Shown here: in pieces, positions 1 through 9,424 of the stretch | Layout: the number at the start of each line of letters is the position of its first letter | How positions within the stretch are numbered: position 1 is the stretch's first letter | Source: Margaritifera margaritifera | Lineage: Eukaryota > Mollusca > Bivalvia > Unionida > Margaritiferidae | DNA: 64,000 nt | NCBI GenBank assembly: GCA_029931535.1 | Contig: JAQPZY010001297.1 | Span: 1,240,001 to 1,304,000 of the forward strand | Reading direction: 5' to 3' | Notes under the pieces: model-generated | Seen by the model: the letters and a program-made list of their open reading frames with translations, nothing else | Database searches by the model: none | What the model was told of the DNA's origin: nothing | Program-made: the position numbers and the translations under genes

Positions 1-330
1 GTATTATTTAGCGTGTTCAACTTGTCTAAGCTAGCTGCTTGCGATGGATTATCAGCAATCAACGGACATGTTGTTTCCAAGTTGATTATTTTTTTTTTAC
101 CAGTCATATTTAATAACCTGTCATTGTGTCACCTGATTTACTAACTTTAGCATCAAGCTGACTTAAACTAGCAGCTTGCGTTGGATTACCACCTGACATT
201 GGATATGTTGTTCCAAATTAATTATTGAGATTTCCTGTCACTGTGTCGCCTGATTTACTAACTTTAGTATTATCTTGGTCAGTAGTAACAACTGCGATTC
301 TGCTTCTCCAATAAGCCTTCCAAATTTTGT
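1..330 (-). pseudogene. Fibre-like repeat protein remnant (element A), runs off the left edge
   Basis: On the minus strand a short protein motif recurs about every 113 bases: KVSKSGDTVTG is encoded near 231-268 and KVSKSGDTMTG near 118-155. Between and after these comes a second motif of the form NP(S/T)QAASLxxL(D/N), near 150-190 and 20-60. Stops interrupt the stretches between motifs, so the gene is dead. The SGDTMTG type of repeat is known from phage tail fibres and from fibre-like proteins of some virus-like elements, where it builds a trimeric shaft. The gene points away from the ATPase and capsid remnants that begin near 385, as would fit an attachment protein at one end of the element. 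The fragment continues beyond base 1. The repeat is plainly visible; the fibre role is inference. Confidence 0.5.
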
Positions 331-384
331 ATAATCGCTCATTATTATTAAATATTTTGTATAAAAATTAAGTATAATGAGCAT

Positions 385-925
385 TATCAACTTTGATACT
401 ATCTTATTGTTGGCCGAACAGGCTCTGGAAAAACCAATTTGCTGTTGAACATGCTGCTTAATGATTTTTTAAAACTATAACAAGATTTAAAACTACACAA
501 TAAATCCGCAGCTGGACAGCTGCTTCACGAATACAATGACAAAATACAAAAAGAACTAGATGTAAAAGATAATACTTTTATTATATCAGACTCGGAATCG
601 GTAACTTGATCACTCTGAAATGAAAAAAAAATTCAATCATATTTTTCGCTGTCGCGAAATAAACGATGCAACTCAGTTTATCTCGCCCATGGTTTTTACA
701 ACATCGACAAGTTTATTAGACGAAATATTGGTTGCTTTATTATATTTTCCGGGTTTAATAACACTGATATTGGTAATATTCCAAGGGAACATTGTGCTGA
801 TGTTACCAGAGATCAATTAATAAAGTTTTATCATAATGCAACACGTGGAGATCACGATTTTTTTTCTTTTCGAGAAATCTGCAAAAGAAAAGAAGCATAT
901 GTTTCGCTGTGGAGTAAACACATTT
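385..925 (+). pseudogene. Packaging ATPase remnant of element A (A32/FtsK-HerA type)
   Basis: A clear P-loop, GRTGSGKTN followed by a leucine-rich helix, is encoded near 408-460. The reading then meets stops and frame changes. Coding-like residues return in another frame near 780-925, where a short segment rich in D, R, H and N precedes a phenylalanine-rich stretch. The position ahead of capsid-type genes and the P-loop type fit the genome-packaging ATPase of double-jelly-roll DNA viruses and Polinton-like elements, which drives DNA into the capsid. The P-loop differs from GPSGSGKTEF in the two element B ATPases of this window, so this is a separate lineage. No intact frame exists; the longest open piece is 66 codons (620-820). 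Function is inferred from the motif and gene order. Confidence 0.5.
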
Positions 926-932
926 TTGTGTA

Positions 933-1350
933 ATGAAAATTAATAATGAACAGGCAAAAAATAATCAAAAAGCTTATTGCACAACGAAAAATATTAAAAG
1001 TGGCTTTTTAAGCTCGTGTTGGGCGGCAAGAAACCGAAGAAGAAACAGTTAAATTATTTAGACCAATAACAGAGGCTGTTGTTGGCAAGCTTCCATATTA
1101 AACAAAATTAACCCCAGCTGAGCTTGAGGATTTAAAGAAGAAAGGTTTAAGAGGCATTTTAGAGGGCGAACAAGAAAAAGTGCTTGAGACACTTGCTGAA
1201 CAAAAGTGAGCACAAGAACAACAACAGGCTGATATTATTCAAGCGGTAGAGCAGATTTGACCAATGAGAGAAAAAGAACGAGCTGGGTGTATAATTAAAC
1301 TTACCAAAGGAAACATTAGTGAGAATGAATATCACCAATCTGAGAAATAA
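933..1350 (+). pseudogene. Charged helical protein remnant (element A)
   Basis: From an ATG at 933 the plus strand carries coding-like sequence rich in K, E, Q and A, broken by several stops. The last third stays in one frame from about 1110 to a TAA at 1348-1350, with only two TGA codons inside, and looks like a charged coiled-coil or helical protein. It lies between the ATPase remnant and the capsid-type genes. I do not recognise a defined domain. The strong amino-acid bias and frame persistence argue for a decayed gene rather than chance sequence. Its place in the gene order suggests a structural or scaffold role, which is inference only. Confidence 0.35.
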
Positions 1351-1400
1351 ATACTTGTTAATTTTTGCTGACTTAAATAACATAAAGACATGGGAAGAAG

Positions 1401-1817
1401 ATGTCCAAACAGAATATTTTAAAAGACATAATTGCTGAGGGTCAAAAAGCTGAAGAAGAGCCAAATGATAATAATTTAAATCAAATTAGAGAAGGTTTTA
1501 TTGATAATACTTATTATGTTGCTGGAAATTACGTTGCAAAAATGTACAGAAAAATACTTACAAACAAATGTTAGGACCGATGGAGATAATTTGATTAAAG
1601 AGTTAGCAGAGGCTACCAACAAGTTGGCAGTGGAATTACATTGTACAGAAATCAGTCTGAGCTTGTTGATAGACTGTTGCTTTTTATTTCATCAAAAGAA
1701 GCAGGAAACACTGGAGCTGAAATTGACAACGAAATAGTTGAGATAATTGATTATTTGCGAACAAATGGTATTTTTACAACTGAAGAATATGCCGTGCTGC
1801 ATATACATTTAATCTAA
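1401..1817 (+). pseudogene. Hypothetical element A gene, frameshifted
   Basis: An ATG at 1401 opens a frame starting MSKQNILKDIIAEG that runs about 50 codons, then meets a TAG and changes frame. The second half is readable in another frame, ending HIHLI at a TAA at 1815-1817. The composition is that of a soluble, mildly acidic helical protein. The next gene begins 13 bases later, in the tight spacing expected of a compact viral genome. No family was recognised. At least one frameshift and one stop make it a pseudogene. Confidence 0.35.
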
Positions 1818-1829
1818 TTAATTTTAATA

Positions 1830-2568
1830 ATGCAAACAGCAACTTTACTTCTTAATTCAAAAAGCTCAGCAAGTAACAACAGCGCAAATTTTTATGTTGA
1901 TTACACACTACCAATCGAACTTGATTCAAAATCCCAATATGAAATTGGTTTAATATCATCTACGGTCTGGATGTCAATTTTTAACGTGAAATATGATGTA
2001 AACGACGAGTTTAGGTACGCTTCTGCTAGTGCTGCTTGGTCGTATTTTAAAATACCACCTGGCGCATACAATATAACCGATTTTAACTCTGCGATAAAAA
2101 GCAAGCTTACAGCTTCACAGGTTAGCGCAACTGATTTTACACTAGAACCAAACTAAAACACGCTGCGGGCTAAAATAACACAAAAATATTTTTAAGGTAA
2201 ATTTTACAGGCGACAAAACAATTAGCAAGCTGCTTTGTTTTAATAAACAAATTTACGGATCTGCAGTTGCAGACCCAACATTGTCACTGGAATTTGAAGG
2301 TGAAAATCAAATTTTAATCAACTGCTCGATTGCCAATGGATATTGCACAACAAAAGGCAGCAGAGGACAAACAATTTATTCGTTTAGCCCTAATGTTCCA
2401 CCTGGAAATCTGAGGCAGATTCAATCACGACAAATGATTTATTATCCGATCAACATGGAGAACAAAATATCAAGTATCAGAATGTCACTAACAGATCAAT
2501 CTGGTAGGCAGATTGATGTAAACAACAAACAAGTGACACACTATTTACACCTGAGAAAAATTGTGTAA
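1830..2568 (+). pseudogene. Minor capsid (penton-type) candidate of element A, frameshifted
   Basis: The first 108 codons (1830-2156) begin MQTATLLLNSKSS and contain alternating polar and hydrophobic strands, including LPIELDSKSQYEIGL and a KIPPGAYNITDFN turn. A TAA and a frame change follow. The last part is open at 2281-2568 and contains FSPNVPPGNLRQI and SLTDQSGRQID. Beta-rich proteins of this pattern sit between the ATPase and the major capsid gene in many virus-like repeats of invertebrate genomes. I take this as the single-jelly-roll minor capsid (penton) protein, but that assignment rests on position and general pattern. It could be another structural protein. The frameshift between the two halves makes it non-functional. 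Confidence 0.45.
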
Positions 2569-2579
2569 GAAATTATATA

Positions 2580-3041
2580 ATGAAACAAAGAAGTGGAGGT
2601 GGGTTTTGGGATAATATTTTTCAAAAGGTGTTGATGTTGTTGTTGGAATAGGACGGACAATATTTCCAGTTGCTAAAAAATTACTTCCAGTTGCTATTGA
2701 GGCAGGAAAATCCCTTGCAACTAGTGCCTCATCTTCTATTCGTTCAGCTATTGGCCAAAAAATATTTAATAAAATAAAAGGGCGTCCCTGGGATGCAAGC
2801 ATCCCCAGCGGGCTTGCCACCAGCACCACCTGTTTTACCTATTTCATCTGCACAGCCTACAAATGAAGAAATTAAACAAGTAATTTCGGAAATAGCGCCA
2901 ACGCCTGAAACAACCAAGGCAATGATTGCAACCACAAAGAAATTATTATCGCGGCAAAGTGAAGAAATAATTCAAAAATTATATCAAAAAATTGTACTGC
3001 GACATGATATTGCAGTTTTTTTAATAATAAATTTTGTATAA
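2580..3041 (+). pseudogene. Glycine-rich/hydrophobic minor capsid-like remnant (element A)
   Basis: The gene starts at an ATG at 2580 with MKQRSGGGFWDN. A frame change near 2625 leads into a hydrophobic, alanine- and valine-rich stretch with GIGRTIFPVAKKLLPVAIEA. A second change near 2790 leads into the open piece at 2793-3041, which is proline- and glutamine-rich. A GGGF start followed by a membrane-active-looking amphipathic segment is typical of small internal capsid proteins (pVI/pX-like) in adenovirus- and Polinton-related elements. These proteins lie inside the capsid and help disrupt membranes. The assignment is by composition and gene order; two frame breaks show the copy is dead. Confidence 0.4.
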
Positions 3042-3055
3042 AAGTAAGAATAATA

Positions 3056-4583
3056 ATGTCGGCAAAAGAATATCTTGATCTTAACGATTACACAGAATTT
3101 GATGACTCAACAACATAATTTGAATACGTTGAGTACCTTGATCATAATTCTAACGACCAAAATATGCCTGGACAAAGAACAATTAGCACACGAGATGAAG
3201 ATGTTTACTTGCTGTCTCACAAAGCTTTTCTTGAGGTAAGAGGAAAAGTTGTAAGAGCAGATAACGGTAATAATTCTCCTGCTGGCACATAAATAACCCT
3301 GGGAAAACAATGGATAGAGCTTGTCTCAAAGCGCAAGGTATCAACTTGCCAATCAGACAATCGAGGACATTTCTCAGCATCTGCTAATTGCAAGTACCAT
3401 TTTTAACATTATCTCGTTTAGCGATGATTATTCAAGGAGCATGGCAACCAACATGTTTTGGTTTAAGGACACTGGTGCTTGTAAATCTGTTTCAAGCGAA
3501 TTTGTAACAGCATCAACATACTCTATAGCAGGAGCAGATGACGCAGCAATGTTGGTTAATATATGAACCGCCATCACCACAATCGCAAATGCCATTGCTA
3601 TCGCTCCACCTGCTGATGCGGCAAATTCAGTTTACACATTTGCTGTTTTTATTCAAATTTGTAATGCTATAAAAATAACACCACCTGCTGCTGAAGCAGC
3701 AACATCCGAAGCACTTTCAAAAACTTAAGAAGTTGTACTGGTGACCAAATAAAATCTTTATTACAACGAAGGCTATGCCAAGAGACTAGCCTACAAAGAC
3801 GCATTAAACATTATCTCAATGTTTTTTAAACTTAGCTCAATATTTGTTTTTTGTCGGGATGTAAGTAAAGTGTTTAGAAGCATTAAGCACATGATTATTC
3901 TTAACCGAGCCGAGCGTGACAATTACATGATTATGGCCGCTGGTGTTAATGGTGGGCAATTTGTTATTTCTCAGCTTTTTCTCTGAACGCCAAAGATCGT
4001 GCCATCATGAAGCATGAAGCAAGCAACTTGAGCTTGACAGCGCCCTTCAGGCTTACACAAGAAAAATTTATTTTGAGCAGCATAAAATTAACAACAAAGT
4101 GTAATAGCTGGAACAACTAATTCTTCATGGAGAATAAAAAGCACATCAAGAGAGCAGCTTCCACGACACGTCTTTATTATGTTTCAGAGGCGGGATATAT
4201 TTAATTCTCAGCTGCAAAATAACAAGGTGTTTGATAACATGGACGTCAAAAGAATTAGTGTGAGAATAAACTAAAGGCAATATGCTGACAGAGCTCTCGA
4301 ACGTGATTTTAAGACAGCAACAAGAAACACATCTCGAGCTGCTGACAACGGATCACAAATTTCGATCGAAGAGTTTAGAACACTTTACCCAATATTTCAT
4401 TTTGACGTTTCCAAGCATCCATAGCGGCTTGCAGGATCATCAGCTGATATAGAGGTTACTTGGTGCAGACTATTATGCAGCTAGCGATACAACAACACAG
4501 CTCATTACGTGTACGCTTTTATTACATCAGATCGGTACCTGATCCTTGACGTCATCAACGGAAAAATGACGATACAAATTTAG
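3056..4583 (+). pseudogene. Major capsid protein remnant of element A (double-jelly-roll type)
   Basis: From an ATG at 3056 (MSAKEYLDLNDYTEF) coding-like sequence continues for about 1.5 kb through several frames. Recognisable blocks are an N-terminal acidic segment, a YQLANQTIEDI block near 3324, FWFKDTGA near 3460, VFCRDVSKVFRSIKHMI near 3850-3900, and a C-terminal YAFITSDRYLILDV-like block near 4510-4560. It ends at a TAG at 4581-4583. Length (about 500 codons) and block order match the major capsid-like proteins of virus-like elements common in cnidarian, arthropod and mollusc genomes. At least six stops and frameshifts are present. The structural fold itself cannot be verified from sequence reading alone. 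Confidence 0.5.
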
Positions 4584-4716
4584 TCTAATTATATTTCACA
4601 AAAATTATTTCTTTCTCCAGAACAAATAAAAAAAAGTATCAAGCGCAGTTTCAAAAGGAGAATCTGTCTCGCTAAAAATAAACCCTAGAAGCCTTAGCAC
4701 ACCGAAAACCAAACTG

Positions 4717-4992
4717 ATGTTAACAGAAACGCAAATAACAAAAATAACAAAAGGACAGACTTTTGTGCTAAATTTATCAGCAACACAGATTGCAGGAATA
4801 ATAAAAGAAGGAGGGTTCTCCTTTGCTCCACTATTAGGCCCTGCTAACGCGGATTTACCAACGATCCTGCCAGCACTCGGAAAACTTGGACTTTCAGCAG
4901 CAATGGGTTTTGCTTCCGGTTTAGCCGAAGAAAAGGAAAAGAAATGGCTAGGAAAAATCCGAGGGTATCCGAGGGCGGTAGTCCACCAATAA
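4717..4992 (+). pseudogene. Small hydrophobic/glycine-rich capsid-associated protein (element A)
   Basis: A 91-codon open frame begins MLTETQITKITKGQTF and includes LSATQIAGIIKEGGFSFAPLL and a long small-residue stretch (A, G, L). Coding-like sequence in the same frame extends upstream of this ATG, so the true start is uncertain. A lysine-rich start with a polar Q-I-x-K-I segment, then a GGF motif and a hydrophobic glycine/alanine-rich tail, is a recurrent plan for small internal virion proteins in such elements. The tail becomes charged (EEKEKKWLGKIRGY) and then probably leaves the original frame. It is the last readable gene of element A before the LINE. The frame is open but no longer part of a working element. 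Confidence 0.4.
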
Positions 4993-5773
4993 TGCGCGAT
5001 AACAGATAAGTTAACGAACAGAAGCAAGCAGCGGTAACAGCTAAGCTAGCAAATTGGTTAACATATTGCATAGTAGTTTTCTAAAACGGGGTAGGATGAG
5101 ACTTTTTATATGTTATTGAATTAACAAGTAAAGGTCAACATCTGTCGATCCTAGCAAAGCGAGGATCGACCGAAGTTGTCGTGTACTTGATGAATCAGAA
5201 AAACATTAAAGGTCTCTGTATTCCCTTTTAGCATACTACTAATGGCTGACCTGGAAAGCCCATATTAACGAGTTAATAAACGATGTCATCGATGATATCG
5301 ACTTGGGTACCGATCAAGCCACACTCTAACACTATACCGAGCACTAATTCGATCTAAACATGACTAGGGCTCTCAAGTGTACTGATCAGCGAGCGCCACG
5401 GTGGTCCAAAAACTAGACATACTTCTATGTAAAACGCTTCGCGCATGCACCGGAGAACTCAAAAGCACATCTACGGAGGAAGCCCTCATATTAACAGGAA
5501 ATGTCCTACTACAACCACGGCGAAAACAAATGATGCTCAAGTATTAAGCTCATATTGCAATACATGGAGCGAACCGCTCAACAGTACAGACCACCAAAAA
5601 GTGCGAACCATTCCGAAAAAACAAAATATGAAAAATAAAATAACTAGCGGAAAGATCATTACTAACCTTAAACGGAATTAGTAATCCCAGTAATAAAATC
5701 TGAACAAATAAAATATCAAAAGGACGATCCAATTGTACTCGCATTCATTGAAAATAAGAACACATACACCCAC

Positions 5774-6150
5774 ATGTACACAGACGGGTCGAAAACTAAA
5801 GATCCGAACAGCGCAGCAGGAGGAGTGGTAATACCACAATTAGACACAGTGTCTGGAAGAAGACTACCAGACGATTGCGACATCTACACAGTCGAGTTTA
5901 TTTCACTCCTATCAGCACTAAACATGATCAGAAAATACCCAGTAAACAAAAAACAGTTATTCTGAGCGACGCACGATGCGTAATACAATCATTGGCCTCT
6001 GACCATTGCAAAAGCAGTCAATGCATGGTTAACCATGCAATATATCTATTAAAAAATAGAACAACAAAACAAAGTAGTCGAAATTGCATGGATACCGTCC
6101 CACATCAGCATACCGGGTAATGAGAAAGCTGACGCAGAAGCGAAAGGCAA
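5774..6150 (+). pseudogene. LINE RNase H domain fragment
   Basis: The open piece 5774-5965 begins MYTDGSKTKDPNSAAGGVV, the first acidic strand of RNase HI. A glutamate helix (VEFISLLSAL) follows. After a frameshift a second acidic block (LSDARCVIQSL) appears near 5960, and near 6085-6150 the C-terminal WIPSHISIPGNEKADAEAK block with its histidine and aspartate is readable. All four catalytic positions of RNase H are visible but in different frames. In I-type and some Jockey-type LINEs this domain removes RNA during target-primed reverse transcription. The copy is dead. Confidence 0.65.
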
Positions 6151-6433
6151 CCTGAACGAACCCACGTATAAAAACGTGGCATATAACGTCTAGAAACTAC
6201 ACAGTAATATCAACAACAGAAAATTGACCATAGGTGGCAAATATCATGGGACATGTTGAACAAAGTAGGAAACTCCACATACCACACGACTATACTCAAT
6301 ACGATAAAATCAGGAAATACATTACTGTGACAAACATAAACCGCTCACACTCCCCGACGATAGAAACTCTTGAGTATGTGTTAAATATATGCTCGTAATA
6401 TGAGGAAGAAAGGAAATTGTTTCAATTAAAAAA

Positions 6434-6462
6434 AAGCACACACACACACACACACACACACA
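6434..6462. repeat. (CA)n microsatellite
   Basis: An uninterrupted CA dinucleotide run inside the 3' UTR of the truncated LINE. Confidence 0.95.
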
Positions 6463-6985
6463 ATGGGCTTTCAATTGTATTCCCGAAAGCCCTCTTTAGG
6501 CTAAAATTGTGTGACCCCGAAAATTAAACCTGATTGGTCGACTGCTGAATGATTGAACTCTGATACGGCCACCGCGAATTCCAGATTACGATCACCAAAA
6601 TCAATCGGCTACTACAAGCCACACTCTTTGCAATACGTTTTCTGAAAACAAACAAGTACGCTCAGTACACACCAAAATAGGAAAATTCGAACCCACAAAC
6701 ATTCTATTTGGATAAATAACTATCACATCCTTGGCACTATTTTAGGGACTTCCCACAAGAAATAACCAGCAGGATATAACTTTGTCGAAATCCAACACGG
6801 CGACAGATGGCAGAGTTGGAGCGTAAGTACGGCCAGCGTGCAGTAGGCAGTCTTAGCACCCTAGAATCGCGGCTTGCTTGGGTGGCTATAAAATGTGTCC
6901 ACAATACTCAGATTAAAAATATTAATGCAGTCGCACATGGCAGTAGCTGCCGATAAGCGACTTTACTCCAAATACCATCATCAAG

Positions 6986-7276
6986 ATAACCGATGCAACT
7001 GCTGAGTAAAATGGTCCACAATTGTTTGTCCCCTTGTTGCAAACTCAAATTGGCAATGGCTGTTCCGATGACACAATACACCACAAAGATTTGGCAGAAA
7101 AAGACGATTTGATTTTTAGGCACACGTTCTCCGCACCACACCGACAAAGGTTGTTTTTGTAATTCTTGAAGAGTGGAACTCTGCGAAGGAGTAGCGTAGT
7201 TGCTGTGTTGAACGGCATGTTGGTTACTTCTTCTTTTTATAGTCGACGACTTGGGAAGCGGCAATCCAAGAATCAA
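6986..7276 (-). pseudogene. Small membrane protein of element B, cut by LINE
   Basis: The frame contains SVWCGERVPKNQIVFFCQIF, a hydrophobic membrane-spanning segment with YCVIGTAIA, and then LWTILLSSCIGYL. The LINE 3' end starts directly after the last leucine, so the natural C-terminus is missing and residues downstream belong to the LINE. The N-terminal part before the cysteine-containing motif looks frame-shifted, as its first 20 residues are the tail of the integrase region read in another frame. Short proteins with a CGExxPKxxIxFFCQ motif and one or two membrane spans are often the last gene of Polinton-type repeats in invertebrates and fish. Function is unknown. Confidence 0.5.
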
Positions 7277-8244
7277 AACTAGGAGGAGATCCTTTCCAAC
7301 GTACTTTGACTTCTTTCACTCGACGTTTGTCCACTTTGCGTGTTCTTTGTTCGAGAATGCTTTCGATGTCGTGCACGTCGTCTTCTTTTAGGTCACTCGT
7401 TGTAATTCAGGCAAGTAGAAAGTTCCTTTTAACACTTCTCTGTGCATGTCTTCCAATTTATAGACGGGAGGATCGCGTCCACGCACTGGTCCAGTGACAC
7501 GAAACAATTCCGTGGTCCAGTTGGGTAAATAACCTTTGTCAAAAGTGCTTTTGGTTTTTCCGATGCGAACCCAATCTCCCGTCTTGGGTGTACCAAACAA
7601 TTGATCAAACACCGTCACTTCGTGTTCAGGGGTAACCTCTTCGGGGGCACATCCGATGCTTCGATGGTACGATTGATTGTACGCTTTGACAAAACGTGGT
7701 AACACGTCGATGTACAATGTTTCCACATGCGTTCTTTCAAAGTTCTTTGAAAACGTTCCACGACACTAGCTTTGGTTTCAGGATTTTCGGTGGTAAAAAA
7801 ATGAATGTACCTTTGGTTCAATTCTTTTTGAAAAGCTTGGTTTAAAAATTCGGTGCCTTTGTCGGTTTGCCATCGTAAAGGGTGACGACCACTTTGTTTC
7901 AACACCAGTTTTGGAAAACACGTCGATGACACAAAACAAATATTTGTGACCACGATTGTAGGCTGCCAAATGAGAGACGTCGGCTAAATCGGCTTGCCAT
8001 TGATGATCGATGCCATCCACTTTGGTTTGACTTCAAGAAAATTTTCGTCGAATGGGTTTGTGTAACGTGTACGTCGATTGTTCTTGTAACCATTTTCGTA
8101 CTTCTGCCTAACGTACACTTTACAATTTATTTTTGCAGCCCGATACCATTTTTGGACTCCTGCGTAACCAACAGCATGGGCAGGATTGTAGTAAAGGCTA
8201 GCTAAAAGTTTCTCCATGATTGGACTCCTCAATAAGTCACCCAC
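7224..8244 (-). pseudogene. Retroviral-type integrase with C-terminal chromodomain (element B), frameshifted
   Basis: The N-terminal part (from 8244, MGDLLRSPIMEKLLASLYYN) resembles a zinc-binding/helical integrase N-region. The catalytic DDE core is readable in three consecutive frames: first aspartate in WQADLADVSHL (near 7990), second in TDKGTEFLNQAF (near 7860), glutamate in KASVVERFQRTLK (near 7765). The frame 7388-7726 gives the C-terminal SH3-like part with FDQLFGTPKTGDWVRIGK. One more frameshift near 7388 leads to a chromodomain-like tail, VRWKGSPPSFDSWIAAS, ending at a TAA at 7224-7226. The enzyme joins element DNA ends to host DNA. All catalytic residues persist, but at least four frame breaks make this copy inactive. 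Confidence 0.8.
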
Positions 8245-8368
8245 TGTTCGATACTACTACTTTTGGTGTCGTGCGATTTGGAATAAGCTGTTTGACGCGT
8301 TCGACGAGCCACATGAGTGGGTAATGAAGAAAGGGTGATGGTAGGTTTCTTCTTGGGTGTGTCTTTTT

Positions 8369-8958
8369 TCACTTCAGTCTTGCTTTCTTTCTTTTTACTT
8401 CTGCTGAAGAAGGAGTGGACATCATCTTTTTAACCCAAGCTTTCATTTCTTCTCGATGAGGTGTAGGAGAGGGTGTCAACAAGCCAGCTGCAATCTTACT
8501 AGAGATGGGAGCAGACGGAGTTTGAAACACTTCTCGGGGCTCGTCTTCTTCTGTTGTCCCCGTGGCGGTGTCTGTTTTAGTGGTGGTGGTGACTTTAGGT
8601 TCGCTTTTCATCAGGGCCTTGAAATCTCTCAGAGTGGGTTGAGCTGTTTCGTCTAAAGCTTTCTGGTGAAAGAGTTTAAGACGTTGCAAGAGTTGACCGT
8701 ACCGTTGAGATTTTTCTGTTTCTGACAAATCGCTTCGATCCATCAGAGATTGTAATTCTTGTTGTAACTGTGACATCTCATGAAGATTGAGATTGGGAGG
8801 TAAATGAGGTATCCATTGTTCGTTCCAACGATGGAATTCCATCCATCGTTTGTAAGGATCTAAAGTCAGTTTTCGTCCTTCCATAAGATCCAGAGGTACA
8901 AGTGTGTCGTCTTTCCAGAGAAGGGTGTTCTTTTTATCTTCTCTTTTTCTTACCGTCT
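8369..8958 (-). CDS. Conserved element B protein of unknown function, start eroded
   Basis: An open frame of about 195 codons precedes the integrase. The first in-frame ATG is at 8884 (MEGRKLTLDPYKRW), yet coding-like sequence in the same frame (TLLWKDDTLVPLDL) extends about 20 codons upstream, so the original start codon is probably lost. The core, LQQELQSLMDRSDLSETEKSQRYGQLLQRLKLFHQ split over two helices, is a helical, charged segment. The C-terminal third is low-complexity (T, S, P, E), ending in a basic tail (KRKKARLK). Proteins with a similar short-helix plan lie next to the capsid and integrase genes in related elements. No domain was recognised. It may be a structural or assembly protein. 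Confidence 0.45.
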
Positions 8959-9367
8959 TTATCGCATGACTCCTCCTAAAAGGGGTCCAGCAATCGTTCC
9001 TAACAAAGGGGCCGCTATTTTTAACAACGGTCCTATCAGCATGGGTAGAAATCCTCCTCGTTGCACCAACATTTTTTTCTTTTGACTGAGAGGTATTTTC
9101 TTTTTGACCATTTGGCGAAGAACGTTTACCTAATTTCTGTTTCTGTATCTTGGACAAAGGTACCGTTCCTTTCAACACGTTCAAACAACATTCACACACG
9201 GTATCGATGATTTCTTTAGGGGCTTTTTGAATGAGTTGTTTTCGCATGGGAGAATTGGATTTGGTCAGGACATACAAGACGTCCTAATGTTTAGCCAGAC
9301 GAGGTGGAAGTCCTTTTTTGGTTTTGCCTTTCTTCTTTTGGTGGTGGTATGCACGGGTGGGGGTCAT
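8959..9367 (-). pseudogene. Basic, GGF-containing minor capsid-like protein (element B), broken
   Basis: The gene starts at an ATG at 9367 (MTPTRAYHHQKKKG, very basic). An in-frame TAG lies about 28 codons on. The helical block with the TVCECCLNVLKGTVPL motif (9277-9130) follows in the same frame. A single-base frameshift near 9125 then separates it from the C-terminal block, readable in another frame: MLVQRGGFLPMLIGPLLK and a glycine/leucine-rich hydrophobic tail ending at a TAA at 8959-8961. A cysteine-pair helical block followed by GGFLPxLxxPLL is a widespread pattern in Polinton/adintovirus-type repeats, where it is taken as a small internal, possibly membrane-active virion protein. One stop and one frameshift are the only clear lesions. 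Confidence 0.6.
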
Positions 9368-9424
9368 CTTGGGCGTCAAAAGCAAAAAATAGAACTGAGG
9401 TCTCTGGGAGGTCACACTTCTATT

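Larger units (their letters stand above)
5245..6986 (+). mobile_element. 5'-truncated LINE (I/Jockey-type with RNase H), 3' end inside element B
   Basis: The segment aligns by eye with the 3' part of the LINE at 52.3-56.58 kb: shared blocks include the sequence encoding LTWKAHINEL (5250), the anticodon-like CGCATGCACCGG block (5440), the RNase H part and the 3' untranslated end with GGCTATAAAA (6883). It therefore keeps only the C-terminal reverse transcriptase region, RNase H and 3' UTR, the usual 5' truncation. The 3' end, AAATACCATCATC, matches AAATATCATATTC of the other copy, and element B coding sequence starts right after it. A (CA)n tract lies within the 3' UTR. All frames are broken. 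Confidence 0.65.

Noticed and set aside
1159..1464. 101-codon minus-strand hydrophobic frame
   Set aside because: Antisense of a charged plus-strand remnant of element A.
4605..5071. Two minus-strand frames opposite the small capsid-associated protein
   Set aside because: Shadow frames; the plus frame has the motif pattern of internal virion proteins.
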